NCBI GenBank assembly: GCA_003427395.1
Contig: BFEA01000152.1
Span: forward strand, 558,036-622,035
DNA: 64,000 nucleotides
Source: Chara braunii
Taxonomy: Eukaryota > Streptophyta > Charophyceae > Charales > Characeae
Direction of reading: 5' to 3'
Shown: positions 41,940 to 53,682 of the stretch, in pieces
Layout of the letters: each line of letters starts with the position of its first letter
Numbering within the stretch: the stretch's first letter is position 1
The notes under the pieces: generated by a model
What the model saw: the letters and a program-made list of their open reading frames with translations, nothing else
What the model was told of the DNA's origin: nothing
The model's database searches: none
Translations under genes and position numbers: made by a program

Positions 41940-42310
41940 TGCTGAATTATTATTATTATTTTCCCTAAAAGCCCAGGTTGTTGTAGAGGTGGGATACTAG
42001 ACGACGTAGACGTATGGCATTCACCCATAGTACTGGGCCACTCAGTTGTCCAGATGAACCACTCTGAAGACCCCACCCACCCTTCCTCTCATCTTTTTGC
42101 CCTGCTGCACCCACAACCCCTCTTTCCTACCCTAGTGTTAACCACCCAGGGCCATCCCCCATTGCCATCTTGGCGGGGTGACTTGACCAGACAGCGGTTG
42201 CAGGTATCGGGGCTAAGCAGAGCTCAGACTCCTACCCCCTGGTCAGGCCCGGATGAAGCAGACGCCGTGCAAGCTTGCTTGCATGGGGACTTCGGGAGCT
42301 AGGTATGAAC
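41940..42310 (-). repeat. Dispersed repeat, copy 1 (retroelement-like)
   Basis: Shares GCCCAGGTTGTTGTAG (about 41971), CAGGTATCGGGGCTAAGCAG (about 42201) and the tail CTAGGTATGAACATGC with 47640-47990. The other copy has poly(T) at its left end, so on the minus strand it would end in poly(A), as SINEs do. Confidence 0.55.
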
Positions 42311-42360
42311 ATGCTACGACAAATCTTCATGAGGGTGCACAGTGACTCCCATCTAGCTTA

Positions 42361-42975
42361 GTTGTGTGGTGATGATAGAGAGTTGGGTATCCTCCGTTCC
42401 CTCGTATGTCTCTGGAGCCCGTTCTGGCCATGACACCGCCGACATCCCGTACTAAGGAACTGCTATGCCAGCCTCAACCCTATGCTACGTACTAGGAGGA
42501 TAGCTAACCCTAGATCATGAGTTATGGACTGAGTTTCTTATCCTTGTGTTGTCTTTACTACAGTGTTCTATGGTGTTGATGGTAGAGAGATGGGGATCCT
42601 CTGTTCCCTCGTATATCCCTAGAGCCCGTTTCGACCCCGCGGTAAGGTGCAGTATCTCCTTACACCCCCAACATCCGTACTAAGGACTGTTATGCCAGCC
42701 TCAACTCTAAGGTACGTACTACGAGGATAACCCACCCTCAATCGTGAATCATGGACTGTATGTATTGACCCTGGATAATCTATTATCCCTGTGTTGTATG
42801 GTAATCTGAGAGCATACAATCCTCCGTTCCCTCGTATGTTCCCGGAGCCCATTCCAGTCTTACGGTAAAGTGCAGTATCTCCTTACATTCTCAACATCTC
42901 GTACTAAGGACCTATTATGCCAGCCTCAATTTTTTGACCACGTACTAAGAGGATGACCAACCCTAAGTTACACTC
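42361..42975. repeat. Three tandem copies of an about 205-225-bp unit
   Basis: ATCCTCCGTTCCCTCGTATG (about 42389, 42595 and 42820) is followed each time by GGAGCCC, a CGTACTAAGGA block, TATGCCAGCCTCAA and ACGTACTA.GAGGAT. Copies are clearly diverged. Confidence 0.88.
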
Positions 42976-43049
42976 TGATATCGAACACAGGACCTTATAT
43001 GAATCGTGCAAGTGACCTAACTTATTGACCTACATTGTAAAATAGTTTG

Positions 43050-43376
43050 TAGTTGTACTCTGCTGGTCTCGAGAAAACTGGACTATGCAAGGTTCCTGCA
43101 GTCTCATGACAACCCCGTAGACCAAGAACAACGGGATACCCACCATCGCTCAGTCCTCACATACAACAACCATGGACTACCCCTTGGGTGGTGCGCAAGT
43201 AGTGTGTGTAATAATTTATCTGCATCATCCCAAGGGGGTGTGTGTCGAGCGGTGTGTCCAACCGTGCGTCGTTCTAATGCCCTGCCGATGTCCATGTGAA
43301 AGGCTGCGGAGTTTTGAACCCACAACCTCATACCCTAATGCACATTTTCAACCGGTGCTCTAACCAGGCTGCCGAA
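43050..43376 (-). mobile_element. tRNA-derived SINE, family B copy 1
   Basis: Minus strand starts CAGCCTGGTTAGAGCACCGG (A-box-like), then GGTTGTGGGTTCAAAACTCC (B-box-like), followed by a body with CCTTGGGATG and CACCCAAGGGGTAGTCCATG. Head and body words recur at 50820-51000. Confidence 0.65.
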
Positions 43377-43388
43377 ATTTTATTGTTC

Positions 43389-43502
43389 CTCCTTCGGGAC
43401 ATCCATTAAAATTGGAACAATACAGAGAAGATTAGCATGGCCCCTGCACAAGGATGATACGCATAAATCGAGAAATGGTCCAAATTATTAAAAAAAAAAA
43501 AA
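43389..43502 (+). pseudogene. Full-length U6 snRNA retrocopy with poly(A)
   Basis: From TCCTTCGGGACATCC through GAAATGGTCCAAAT, with a few substitutions (for example CTGCACAAGGATGATACGC), then an A run. No Pol III U6 promoter elements upstream. Confidence 0.9.
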
Positions 43503-43529
43503 TCATCGTTTTCAGTCATCCCTGATGCA

Positions 43530-43640
43530 CTACCTTCTTCCCCTGATTACAACGTACGGTCATTATAGTTGTATTTGAGGCATCTTTCAATTTAGATACA
43601 ACTATGATGGCCATATGTTGCATCGGGGGCAAGAAGGTAG
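43530..43640. mobile_element. MITE-like element, 111 bp
   Basis: Ends CTACCTTCTTCCCC / inverted as GGGGGCAAGAAGGTAG. Interior TACAACGTACGGTCATTATA as in 8926-9025. Confidence 0.85.
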
Positions 43641-43912
43641 GACCAAATAAGCTTTATTACCACATATTTATGAGGTCGGAGTTCCACTACAAATTGGCAT
43701 ACATCCATGTGTGCAATACTTGGCTGCAATTTCAAGATTCGACAAACCTTATCACAGTTTTTCCTTAGCTTCGATATTCACCCTTTCTAGTTGTTGTGAT
43801 TGTCCTAGCTACCTCTCCTGTGTGCCTCTAGTTGACGTTATTGAGATGGCTTGAGTAACTTATCTTGTAAGGACAACACTTGCAGCCTCTTGAAACGGAA
43901 AAAAAAAAAAAA

Positions 43913-43948
<36 letters not shown>

Positions 43949-44886
43949 CTTGTGTCCCTTATTTGTGACCTCTGCCCAGTTTCTGACTGAAGTTAGCCAT
44001 GTTGTTGTCCTAGACACCTTTACATATACTCTAGTTCACTTGTTTGGGACACCTTTGGATGGATGTGTGATACCGCCACTTGCACCACTTAACCTATGGG
44101 TCCAAAATTTAGAAAAAAAAACAAAAAATCAAACAATTTTATAAAAAGAGTATGTTGTCTAGTATTGCAATGTATTGCAATGCTACCAACTTTTAGCTGA
44201 GGATTACTTTCGAATTCCTTATAAATTCGAAAATAAAAGGAAAAAAAAAAACAAAAAACAAAAACATACCTCTTTCAACCTCTTGTAAAACCGATGTATA
44301 CCGCCCTTCCCCTGTTTAGAAACCCATGTACACTTCCTCTACAAGGCACTCTGTCCAGAGCACATTCAAATATAACGAGCGGGCGTTCTATTATAATAGA
44401 CGTCCATGCATTATCTTCTAAGGATCTTTCTATTAAAAAAAAAGTGAGTAAAAATAAAAATTTGAATGTTTAAGAGTAAGTTGAATACAACATATGAGCT
44501 TTATTTCCGAGTGAATGCGGTAGGTTCAAACTTAGGACCTGGATTAGGTCCAGAACAGAAACAAAAATTTGGACTTTGCCTCGAGGCAGCAAGTGATATA
44601 CAAAAGGATTGCACATCACCAAACTCAAATTGGGGCAAGCGCAAAATTGGGGAAGATTGTGTTACCCAACAAAAGAAAACGAGGTGTGGTACAAGCGGTT
44701 ATCGGATAGCTGAAAATTCAGGAGTGAAAATTTTGAAGTGAAATTTTTAGTCAGTCTGAAAATCCTGAATGGTCCTGAAGTGGTGAAAGGTCCAAAGACC
44801 CTGAAAACCACCTGTGTTAGGCAGGCTGCATCCTGAAGTGGTGAAGGGTGTCATGAAGTAGTCAAGTGAGAGTTTTAGGCAGTCTG
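43641..44886. other. No gene recognised; A and AAC tracts
   Basis: A run at 43899-43915 directly followed by about eleven AAC units (43916-43948). The dispersed core TTGCAATGCTACCAACTTTT is at about 44177. The ORF at 44466-44741 has no recognised domain. Confidence 0.4.
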
Positions 44887-45135
44887 AAAATCATGAATGG
44901 TTCTGAAGTGGTGAAAGGTCCGAAGACCATGAAAACCACCCTTCACCGCTTGAGGATGCAACCTGTCTAAACAGGTGGTTTTCAGGGTCTTCGGAGCTTT
45001 CACCACTTCAGGACCATTCATGATTTTCGTACATGAATGGTCTTAAAGTGGTGAAAGGTCCAAAGACCCTGAAAACCACCTGTTTAGGCAAGCTGCATCC
45101 TGAAGTGATGAAGGATGTCCTGAAGTGGTGATGAA
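44768..45135. repeat. Three direct and one inverted copy of an about 80-120-bp unit
   Basis: CTGAAGTGGTGAAAGGTCC and GACCxTGAAAACCACC recur at about 44774, 44903 and 45042. An inverted copy lies at 44974-45027. See the hairpin entry. Confidence 0.9.
44887..45027. other. Long near-perfect hairpin (54-bp arms, 33-nt loop)
   Basis: Arm 44887-44940 pairs with arm 44974-45027 at 51 of 54 positions. A transcript from either strand would fold into a long stem that could feed a small-RNA pathway. Confidence 0.85.
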
Positions 45136-47640
45136 AAATACGACTGTTGTTAACCTTCTCTCAGGTGTGGGGGTGGTGAAAATTTAGATTGAAAAGGGCA
45201 AATAAATCACACAGCAAAGGCAATGAGAGTGGTGCAGTTTCAACTGCAAGTGAAGTCGTGACAATCAAAAACATCCCGGATGGAGAAGATTCATTCACTA
45301 TAGGAAATTATACATTTTCCGATTGAAAAAATGTTGTTATCTTTTGTTTATTAACTTCATGGAGATGAAGTTTTTGCTTAAGGGTTACGGGACAGAGACA
45401 AGAGAACTCGCTTCTCAGTTACTCCACCCGTAAGCGTTGCAAAGATTCTTCCCTGCATAAGCTAACTATTTTTTTAAGGGATTCGCCTTTAGGATTTTTT
45501 TGAATGCTTGGTTCATCGAATGCACGAGTGTCAAGTGAACTATTGAATGAGATGCAACCAGTAAGGCAAAATTGCATCCCATTGAGTTGGTTTATGCTCA
45601 CAGCCAAAAAAGACCTGTAATAGGTGGCATTGGAACCAAGGTCTCAGACAAAGTCATTGTTCAATTAAATAAGAAACTTCATAAGCGACACAACATAACA
45701 TCTGTATATTTACTCAAACATTGAGCGACCGAGGCAGCTAGGGGAACAACTTAGCAGTGGAAAGAAGGGAGCGACATCCAATCTGTGGCCTCAACAACTC
45801 AACTTCATGGTGAGAGTTAAAGTGGCCAGCTTGAGTGTAAAACGACTTGGAGATAAGGACGGACATGAGAAATGGGAGAGCCTCAAAATGTCGATCTATG
45901 AGCAAAGGGTAAATACTATTTTTTTATAGCAAACCTAACTTTTTGAATCACTTCCATCCGGGAAGAGGAAGACGGTTGTGCCTACTAGTACTATGCATCA
46001 CACCATGACAGACCACAACAAAACATCACCGACCAAAACACCATGTGGTGACATCTCAGGGTATACTCATATTAGCACACTATCCAATAAGCATTTGACC
46101 ACTGTCTCCGACAGAATGCAATCACGTTCAGAGCTTTCAAAAAAAGTCATACCGTCTTCACCCGAATGGAATACCTGATCATTATAGTTGTGGTTGACAC
46201 TGAACTTCCAGTCTAGGTACAAAGATAATAAACTGACGTATTCAAGCAAAATTTTCACGAAGACGGTAGTGTGAGTATGCCCTCAAAGAAACAGCATGCC
46301 AAGGCCTCAACAACATGTTCCCATAGGAAGTGTAATCATCCTGGTTCACCGAAGGGTGGAAAGGGATTGATACACAATGAGGTAGATTCGTGGTTAAGTT
46401 GGTGTTGGATAAAGATAGGTATGGTAGATGATGAATGAGTATTGGCTATGATGTATGCCCAAATGAGACTCTACATAAGTTGAAGTTTGTTGAATCTCTT
46501 CCCTGCTATTTACGTGCTGTTGATAGAATGATTATAAGGGGGGATCGGAATCAAGTGTGTCAACCAGATCTAATAAGAAAAAAATAGCGAATGGTACGAG
46601 AGATTGCCTATACCTTCTGAAATGGTTTGAGACTTGAAATTTAGCGGATATTTTTAGAGGAGTTTATCCTCCGCATGTAGACTATACTTGGTTTGGCACA
46701 TCAACTGGTTGTGTCAGTGTACACTGGTGCCTATATTATTTTGTGGTATCTATTGAGGAGAGAAACGACGACTCAAACACGTATTATGTCAAGAAAGTCA
46801 TGATGAATGCGCCTTTATTGGATACCCAACCTGTGGTTGTGGAGATCATCATGGCAACCGACTAGAATATGGCCAAGTGTTGTTTAGACTAAACACGACC
46901 AACCTCTCAGATGATGGATGAAGACATTGGGTGACAAAAGTTTGGGAACACTGGAGGGCAGCCAAACGGTCCTTTCCACCCCATTCTTAACTGTTGGGTG
47001 TTGGACTATAGATTGCATCATATTTTGATGTGCGGCAAGATTAAATATGCGTCCTTAGGTCCATGATGTTCACAATAGTTAGATGTCATCCTTACACACT
47101 GAAGCGGCAGAGTTGGGTCGGTGTAGAGGTTGCGACATTGGGAGAGGTCGTAGATGCCTAAGAGAGGAAAACACTAGTGCTTCATGTCCTTTGCGTCAAG
47201 GATGAAATCACTATTCTTCCTATAGAGGCCAATTTGGCCAAAAGAATGGCAACATACATTGTCGAATATAGAGTCATATCCCATCTCCATGACATCAAAG
47301 GTTCATTAGTCATGAAAACAAGGGGCCTTCACAGACTACCCAATAGATCGAGCCTTTCCTCTCTGCAAGTCCACCTGAGGGCTTGTCATACAAGTCCTCA
47401 CATAGCGCCTTGCCACTCGACTTCCAAAATCTCACCGAAGATATGTTTGATTTCAGCTATGGTGGCACTGACCTCACGAACCATCCGTACCTGCCTAGCC
47501 AGTACTTTCATCCTCTGAGGCGGGGTTCCGTTGTAGCAGGGGTTATGGCATCAGGTTTGCACCAGGGTTGTTTTCAAATGGGCCCCAACTTCGGATGGAT
47601 TCTTTTGGGAGAGCGATGGACAAAATTAGCGTCGTCATGT
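45136..47640. other. No gene recognised
   Basis: About 2.5 kb of AT-richer sequence. Short open stretches occur on both strands but with stops every 60-110 codons. I recognise no domain. It could be a decayed transposon. Confidence 0.3.
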
Positions 47641-47990
47641 TTTTTTTTCTCTTTTTTTTTTCTTCAAAGAAGTCCAGGTTGTTGTAGGGGCTGGCTACAG
47701 GCATATGACAGACCCGTTAACACTTGACCTTTTGATCATCCTGATGTACTTCCTAACCGGTCTCCTAGAATGAAACATCCTCGTCATCACGATCCCGGCG
47801 CATCCCTACTCCAAGGGCATACTAGAGGATACCCAGAATCATTACCCACTCTAGTGATCTTTGACTGGACATCAGTTATAGGTATCAGGGTTAAGCAGTT
47901 TCTCACCTACCTTCCCAACCCTAATTGAAGCACTATTGAACGACGTATCGAGCACTCCGGGTGCTAGAGGTAAGCATGCCACTACAAGTC
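47641..47990 (-). repeat. Dispersed repeat, copy 2 (retroelement-like)
   Basis: Poly(T)-rich left end (47640-47664), then GTCCAGGTTGTTGTAG and AGGTATCAGGGTTAAGCAG, ending GTAAGCATGC. Partner of 41940-42310. Confidence 0.55.
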
Positions 47991-48720
47991 CCATAGTCGA
48001 ACCGTAGTTTTTCCTTGTTTTTCAAAGAGATCTTAGCCTTATCATCATAAGATCCCTCTGGTTATTCTGCATCGCCTTTTTCCATCCTCAATAGGTTTAC
48101 GTCCACCATCCGCTCTCTATACTGAATGTCTAGGCATTCTATTAGCATCCCCCAGAGTACCTTCCATCCTCAGCAGGGTCACGACCACCATCTGCTCCCC
48201 CAACCTCAATCATCAACGAGAGCTACTGGTAGTATTCTCTATGCAAGTAACAAACTAACCTTCAACCCCCTAAGACAACCTCTAAAGCAGCTTCCTGGAC
48301 GATATCCTCCACTAAAGCCTATCCCGACTCTACGTCAACCCAGAGGACCCCTAAGACATCCACTACCGCAGGGGCCCCAACCATGTAGTAGGGATAATAT
48401 CCACCCAAACCTCCCCCCGGAGGAGTCCCTGATCAAACCCACCTAGATCCTATGCGCCCCAAAGTTGATCCCTAAGGTAATCAATATCACATGATCAAGC
48501 CCCCACAACCCTACTATCTTAAGCCACCAGTACTTGGCACAACTATCGGCCGTGGGAAAAAAAGAGTATAAATGTTTCTAGTCGGATGAATTTGTGCGCT
48601 CCTCTAGTAGCCTGTACGTTTCCTAAAATCGTGGCGCATTAAACCACCAGTACCTCCCCGTTGTTTTTTGGAAGTCGCGACCATTAACGCGCCTCGACTT
48701 TTGAGGGCCGGGCAAGCCAA
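47991..48720. other. No gene recognised
   Basis: The ORF at 48126-48446 is Pro/Gln/Leu-rich low complexity. AAACCACCAGTACC-type words are near 48525 and 48645. Confidence 0.35.
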
Positions 48721-48839
48721 CGCCCGGTCGGTTCATTTACAAAAAAAAAAAAGCAAAAAAAAAAAGCAAACAAAACAAAACAAAACAAACAAACTTGATA
48801 AAGCTTGAATCTCTCCATGCGCGCACGGGAGACAGAGGG

Positions 48840-48842
48840 GGG

Positions 48843-48875
<33 letters not shown>

Positions 48876-49046
48876 TCGGTGGCCTTAGCAGGGTACTCCG
48901 CGCAGCCCGCTGAGACTGCGGGCGTCGAGACAACGACAAAAGACAAATCATGGCAGTGTATCTTTCCATGTTCTAGCGTAAGATTCACTCTCGTTTTGCA
49001 CATTTCGAGAGAGTGCAGCTAGACTCTCTCTCTCTGTCTCTCTCTC
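48840..49046. repeat. Left arm of a large palindrome (GA tract, GC block, MITE piece)
   Basis: (GA)n at 48845-48873, then a GC-rich block with AGCCCGCTGAGACTGCGGGC, GTCGAGACAACGACAAAAGA, a MITE segment (48943-49022) and a TC tract at the gap. The reverse complement recurs at 49422-49701. Confidence 0.85.
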
Positions 49047-49421
49047 NNNNNNNNNNNNNNNNNNNNNNNNNNNNNNNNNNNNNNNNNNNNNNNNNNNNNN
49101 NNNNNNNNNNNNNNNNNNNNNNNNNNNNNNNNNNNNNNNNNNNNNNNNNNNNNNNNNNNNNNNNNNNNNNNNNNNNNNNNNNNNNNNNNNNNNNNNNNNN
49201 NNNNNNNNNNNNNNNNNNNNNNNNNNNNNNNNNNNNNNNNNNNNNNNNNNNNNNNNNNNNNNNNNNNNNNNNNNNNNNNNNNNNNNNNNNNNNNNNNNNN
49301 NNNNNNNNNNNNNNNNNNNNNNNNNNNNNNNNNNNNNNNNNNNNNNNNNNNNNNNNNNNNNNNNNNNNNNNNNNNNNNNNNNNNNNNNNNNNNNNNNNNN
49401 NNNNNNNNNNNNNNNNNNNNN
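49047..49421. other. Assembly gap (375 N) at the centre of a palindrome
   Basis: Flanked by TC on the left and AG on the right, i.e. inverted microsatellite ends. Confidence 1.
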
Positions 49422-49508
<87 letters not shown>

Positions 49509-49654
49509 CACCGCACTCTCTCGAAATGTGCAAAACGAGAGTGAATCTTACGCTAGAACATGGAAAGACACAGTGCCATGATTTGTCTTTTGCGGTTGTC
49601 TCGACGCCCGCAGTCCCGGCGGGCTGCGCGGAGCACCCCGCACAGGCCGCTGAG

Positions 49655-49701
<47 letters not shown>
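49422..49701. repeat. Right arm of the large palindrome
   Basis: (AG)n at 49422-49506, the MITE segment CTCTCGAAATGTGCAAAACG, GGTTGTCTCGACGCCCGCAG and a (TC)n at 49657-49701 mirror the left arm with modest divergence. Confidence 0.85.
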
Positions 49702-49704
<3 letters not shown>

Positions 49705-50220
49705 CCACTGGCGCGCTGGGAGAAACGGGATACAACGGTTTTTTTTCTTTTTTCTTTTTTTTTAGAAGAAAATTGTATATTTGATCTTTTCTCTCTTTTT
49801 TGTTTTTTTATATGCGCCTACCGGTAGCTCGAGGCTCGGCAGGCTTCGGGATACTGGTAGGCTGACATCCAGGTTGTTCAGGAATAGGGTCGGGCCTTAA
49901 CAACCGGTAGGTACTGGTGGTTTAATGGGCACAGCTCAAGGAAGTACTGGTGGTTTAAACCACCAGTCCATGGCCCAGCCAAATAAGCCTCTCCTAAAAG
50001 TTGGGGGACTCCCCCACGCTGCGTGGTGGGGACTGGCGCCGCGCAGGACAGAAAAACAGTCCCACCCGCTGTCAGACCCCTGCCGTGGGGGCAAGTCCCC
50101 TAACTTTTTGGGGAGGTTTTCATTTGACCTCGTCATGTACTGGTGGTTTAACCCGAAAAAAATGTACGTACTTTGTATATGAGCACAACGAATACAAGTA
50201 CATATATTATTCAACGAGTT
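49702..50220. repeat. GTACTGGTGGTTTAA palindromic words, no gene
   Basis: GTACTGGTGGTTTAA occurs at about 49911, 49954 and 50138, with GGTTTAAACCACC forming a palindrome at about 49959. Possible nested TIR termini. Confidence 0.5.
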
Positions 50221-50560
50221 TTAGGGCATGACTTTGTAGGAGCCTTGGTTGGGAATTTTGCCAGGACCCTCGGGCAAAAATTGTCTGCATTGAACTCTTG
50301 TACAAGATACTTTTTTTTTAATGAAGAACTCAGAAAACAGAATGGCCCTGCAGCAAAAGAATAGTTTTATTCCCGTTTTATTTTTTTTCTGGAATTTGGT
50401 TGTGAATTTCGAAATGACCCTCCGGCAAAAGTTGTTTGTATTGCGATATTGTGTTTTCAGTTTTTGTTTTTGTTTTTTTTTAATCGAAATTTCCAAGAAT
50501 TGAATACAACGTACGTATGTTATATTCGACCGTACGTTATATTCCCCAAAACAAAACTCA
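50221..50560 (-). repeat. Two copies of the dispersed core, inverted orientation
   Basis: GACCCTCGGGCAAAAATTGT (about 50263) and GACCCTCCGGCAAAAGTTGT (about 50416) are reverse complements of the core near 8055 and 16045. A partial MITE terminus (ATACAACGTACGTATG) follows at about 50503. Confidence 0.65.
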
Positions 50561-50639
50561 GCAATTTACAGGCCCCATTTTTCACAGGTTACGTTGACTA
50601 GTCTGCATCCCCGCAATGTTTACTCGTGAACTCCCTTTT

Positions 50640-51000
50640 TTTGGGTATCAAACCTTGAACCCATAACCTCATGCTTATCAGTAATCAGTGTTAACCTACT
50701 GAGTGTGCTATGCTGAGCTCCAGTCAGGGACAAGTGTGCAAGCATCCAGACAACCCCATGGACCAAGTGCGCAAGCATCCAGACAACCCCATGGACCATG
50801 TGTGCAGGCACACCAATCCTTGTCCAGACCCAAAATAGAACACCATGGACAATCCCTTGGGTGGTGCGAAGGCAGTGTCTGCACGCCCGCCAGTGTTTCT
50901 GCGCAGAAACGGCGTGTTTTGAACCTACAACCTCAGACCATGATGCACATTGGCAACCTGGCAACCGGTGCCCTAGCCACTGAGCCACAGGCCACTTGCA
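50640..51000 (-). mobile_element. tRNA-derived SINE, family B copy 2, two heads
   Basis: Minus strand: the first head CAGTGGCTAGGGCACCGG with GGTTGTAGGTTCAAAACACG (about 51000-50915) matches 43376. A second, different tRNA-like head (CAGTAGGTTAAC ... GTTATGGGTTCAAGG, about 50715-50650) follows. Between them CATGGGGTTGTCTGGATGC is repeated. A dimeric SINE is the simplest reading. Confidence 0.55.
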
Positions 51001-51744
51001 AGCCCTGTCATGTCTTGAAAGGGTAAAATTAGCCAGGCCACACACCTGCACATGTAGTCGAATTTGATGGGACGAGACTCAGCCCTGCTTTCTTTTTCCT
51101 CGAGCGGCAAAGGATAGAGAATAGCCCCTTCATCTTCGGAAGGTCGACATCAGCCAGGTGAGATGCTGCTGGATCCCTGAACATCCGGGCGAATTGTAAC
51201 CAGGCTGGTTGCTGCTCTGCTACCTTGACCAGGCCATTTATGAACTTTCCACTCCCACCACCCCCAAGACAAGGGGACTCGTTGCCAAAGGCTTGCGTAC
51301 AGCATATCGTACATCAAGCGTGGAGTACCTTGTAGAAACCAAAAAAGGAAGGTCAACAAAGCAGCGTTGTGATGCCCAGGATCTTTACTTGAACGCAGAC
51401 TAATACTATGTAATTCATGTTGTTTCAAGAACTCTGACGGCAGAGCCGCTTGAGAACTCACGAGTTGTTGTAATTCCGAAACAACAGATCCGCTTCTTGC
51501 TTCAAAAGTAGCCTTGAAAGTTTTGGCAATAGAAACACACAGGATCAGACTGAAGTCCCGTCCAGATACCGGCCAGACTTCAGCAGGGGTACCCTATGAC
51601 TTGGCGGACACGGTCTGCTTCTTACACATCTGGAGTCTTCATGGACTTCCCTGGGACTGAGCTGCAGTTTTGGAATGACACATTGACACATAAAATGACA
51701 AATGACCAACTGGGCCTACAGGGCGTCTATAACCTGCCGGCCTA
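51001..51744. other. No gene recognised
   Basis: ORFs are short and unassignable. Confidence 0.3.
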
Positions 51745-52110
51745 CTTTCACTGAACATGATGGTTAGGCACTCAAAGTGGCATTCAGGAGGTTGTGGGTT
51801 TGAGCCCCGTGACCGCCCGTCCGGCATTTAGTGCCAACCAATCGTGAGAGTGCATCTTGATACCCCTGATCAGTCTTAGTAGGGTCTATGACCAACATGG
51901 CCCGGTGCGAGTTTGAGCGTGTGTGGGTTGTGTGTGGCGTGTGGGAGAGTGTTTGGCCATAGCCTGCTGCTACTCGATGGGGAGTGTGAGGAAGCAGATG
52001 GGAGGCGAGGTTACTAGCAAAATGCTCGGTCTTTGCGTAACCCGCTACCTCCCACAGGTGGCCCCAGCCTACTCCCTGACCACCGCCGATTAGTGCGGGG
52101 GGGAACATAC
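51745..52110 (+). mobile_element. tRNA-derived SINE-like unit
   Basis: ATGATGGTTAGGCACTCAAA (A-box-like) and GGTTGTGGGTTTGAGCCCCG (B-box-like) at tRNA spacing, followed by a GT-rich body. Confidence 0.5.
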
Positions 52111-52290
52111 ATCCCCTGAATCATGAGAGGTAGCTATGCTTGCAGGGGTCCCCTGTGCTCGGCCTTTGTTAGCCGCCACCTCCCACCGGTGGCCCCACCC
52201 GACTCCCTGACCGCCGCCGATTAGCGAGGTGGGGAACATGCACCCCTGAGTTATACGAGGTAGCTATGCTTGCACGGGTCCCCTGTATAG
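52020..52290. repeat. Two copies of an about 125-bp unit
   Basis: GAGGTAGCTATGCTTGCAGGGGTCCCCTG-type words at about 52128 and 52257, each preceded by GGTGGCCCCA...TCCCTGACC and CCGCCGATTAG. An inverted copy of the end is at 60312-60360. Confidence 0.8.
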
Positions 52291-53520
52291 GCTGAGGAGT
52301 AGTGCTAGGTAGATACTGAAAGCTGAGATTGCCAGAACAGTAAACCTGCAGGCGTAGAACTCGTACCAGTTCGAAATATGTTCCATGGGACTTCTACGAC
52401 TGGGAACCGGAACCAGGGCTTCTGAGATTTGAGAAATCCTTTCACACCCCCGACCCCCGAACGTTGAGATGCTAGCCATGCCTGCGTATGAGATTTTTTA
52501 TTGCGAAAGTATGTATTCCATCTGTTCCATTCCCCACGGCCGTATACGTGCCGTGTTTGCCACGGGTCGGATACTGAAACTTGGTGCGTGGCTAAGTGCT
52601 GATGTACCCCCCCGAATTTCAAACTCCTTTGAAACCTGTTGACAGCAACTTTATTGCCCGAGAGCCTCCCTGGGTAATCCATCACCGGATTGGAGAAAAA
52701 TCCCGGCATCGAACTGCTCAGGCTCAGCCACGTGCAGACCTGAGCTGAAGTCGTACTTCTCTTTTCAGATTCTTGCCTCTTTTCAGCCATCCTCGAAGTC
52801 GGTATTTGAAGGTCTTCAGCCAACACGGGTGTGAGTGGGTTGCCTTTGGTGTGTGCGAGAGTGTCCGTAGCCCGTAGTGTCTGCGTTTACCTTCCTCGAC
52901 TTTCGTTGTTCAGTGTCGAGCGGCACGGTGGTCATTGGACAGCGGACCGGTATTTGGCACGCAGGAAGGTCGTCGTGAAGGTGGGGTCTTGTGGTGGCCA
53001 ACAGGCGTGCGACCAGGGTCCATGGTCGGCATCTTGAATTCCGGGGGCCGGCTTTCCGGAGCCCAGTCTGCTGTAATTGCAATAAATGAATGGGGTTTTT
53101 TGGGCTTGCTGGGTTGTTTTCTCTTGGTTTGGTTGGTTGTATCTTCGTTTTCGTGGTTTTGTTTTTCTTCCTTTTTCATCTGTTTCTTCGTGACATTACT
53201 GTTGTGTGCATCTGGCTGCAATGATGTCTAGAAACGCCGTTTTTCCCCTCGTTCTTTGTTTGTGCTTCTGGCTTGGTTCCACTGACCGGTCCGAATGCGA
53301 TTTGGCCGTCGGTTCCACCCTGGTTTATGGCTTGTGGTGTGACGTCATCACGGTGGGCGGTGCAACCACTGGTGGATTCGTTGTCTGCCCCCTATTCGTT
53401 TTTTTTTTTTTTTCAAAGGGCAATGGCCTTGAGGTATTACCATCGGACTAACCAGCCTTTTGTTCGCTTTGTGATCTTCTTGTTTTTCCTTTCCTCTTTT
53501 TTTTTTTTGATGCAGGGAGG
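52291..53520. other. No gene recognised
   Basis: Several ORFs of up to 173 codons on the minus strand, but without domains and with overlapping frames on the other strand. Confidence 0.3.
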
Positions 53521-53525
53521 GGGGG

Positions 53526-53592
53526 CTTGGTGTCTTTTCTTACTGACAACTTGGAGTCTTACTGACAGCTTGGTGTCTTTTCTTACTGACAG
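53526..53592. repeat. Short tandem repeat CTTGGTGTCTTTTCTTACTGACAG
   Basis: About three imperfect units. Confidence 0.85.
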
Positions 53593-53682
53593 CTGTAGCC
53601 TCAGTTAACATATTACCCTATCCAAAATCCAAAAGCCGCAACACCGGTGACCAGATCGAGTTCTCCTTTTACGGGCACTTCC

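Noticed and set aside
42186-42310. 5S rRNA-derived SINE
   Set aside because: Only a short GGGGCTAAGC-like word resembles the 5S internal promoter; the rest does not align.
48948-49765. Ser-Leu and Arg-Glu ORFs around the gap
   Set aside because: Microsatellite and N artefacts.
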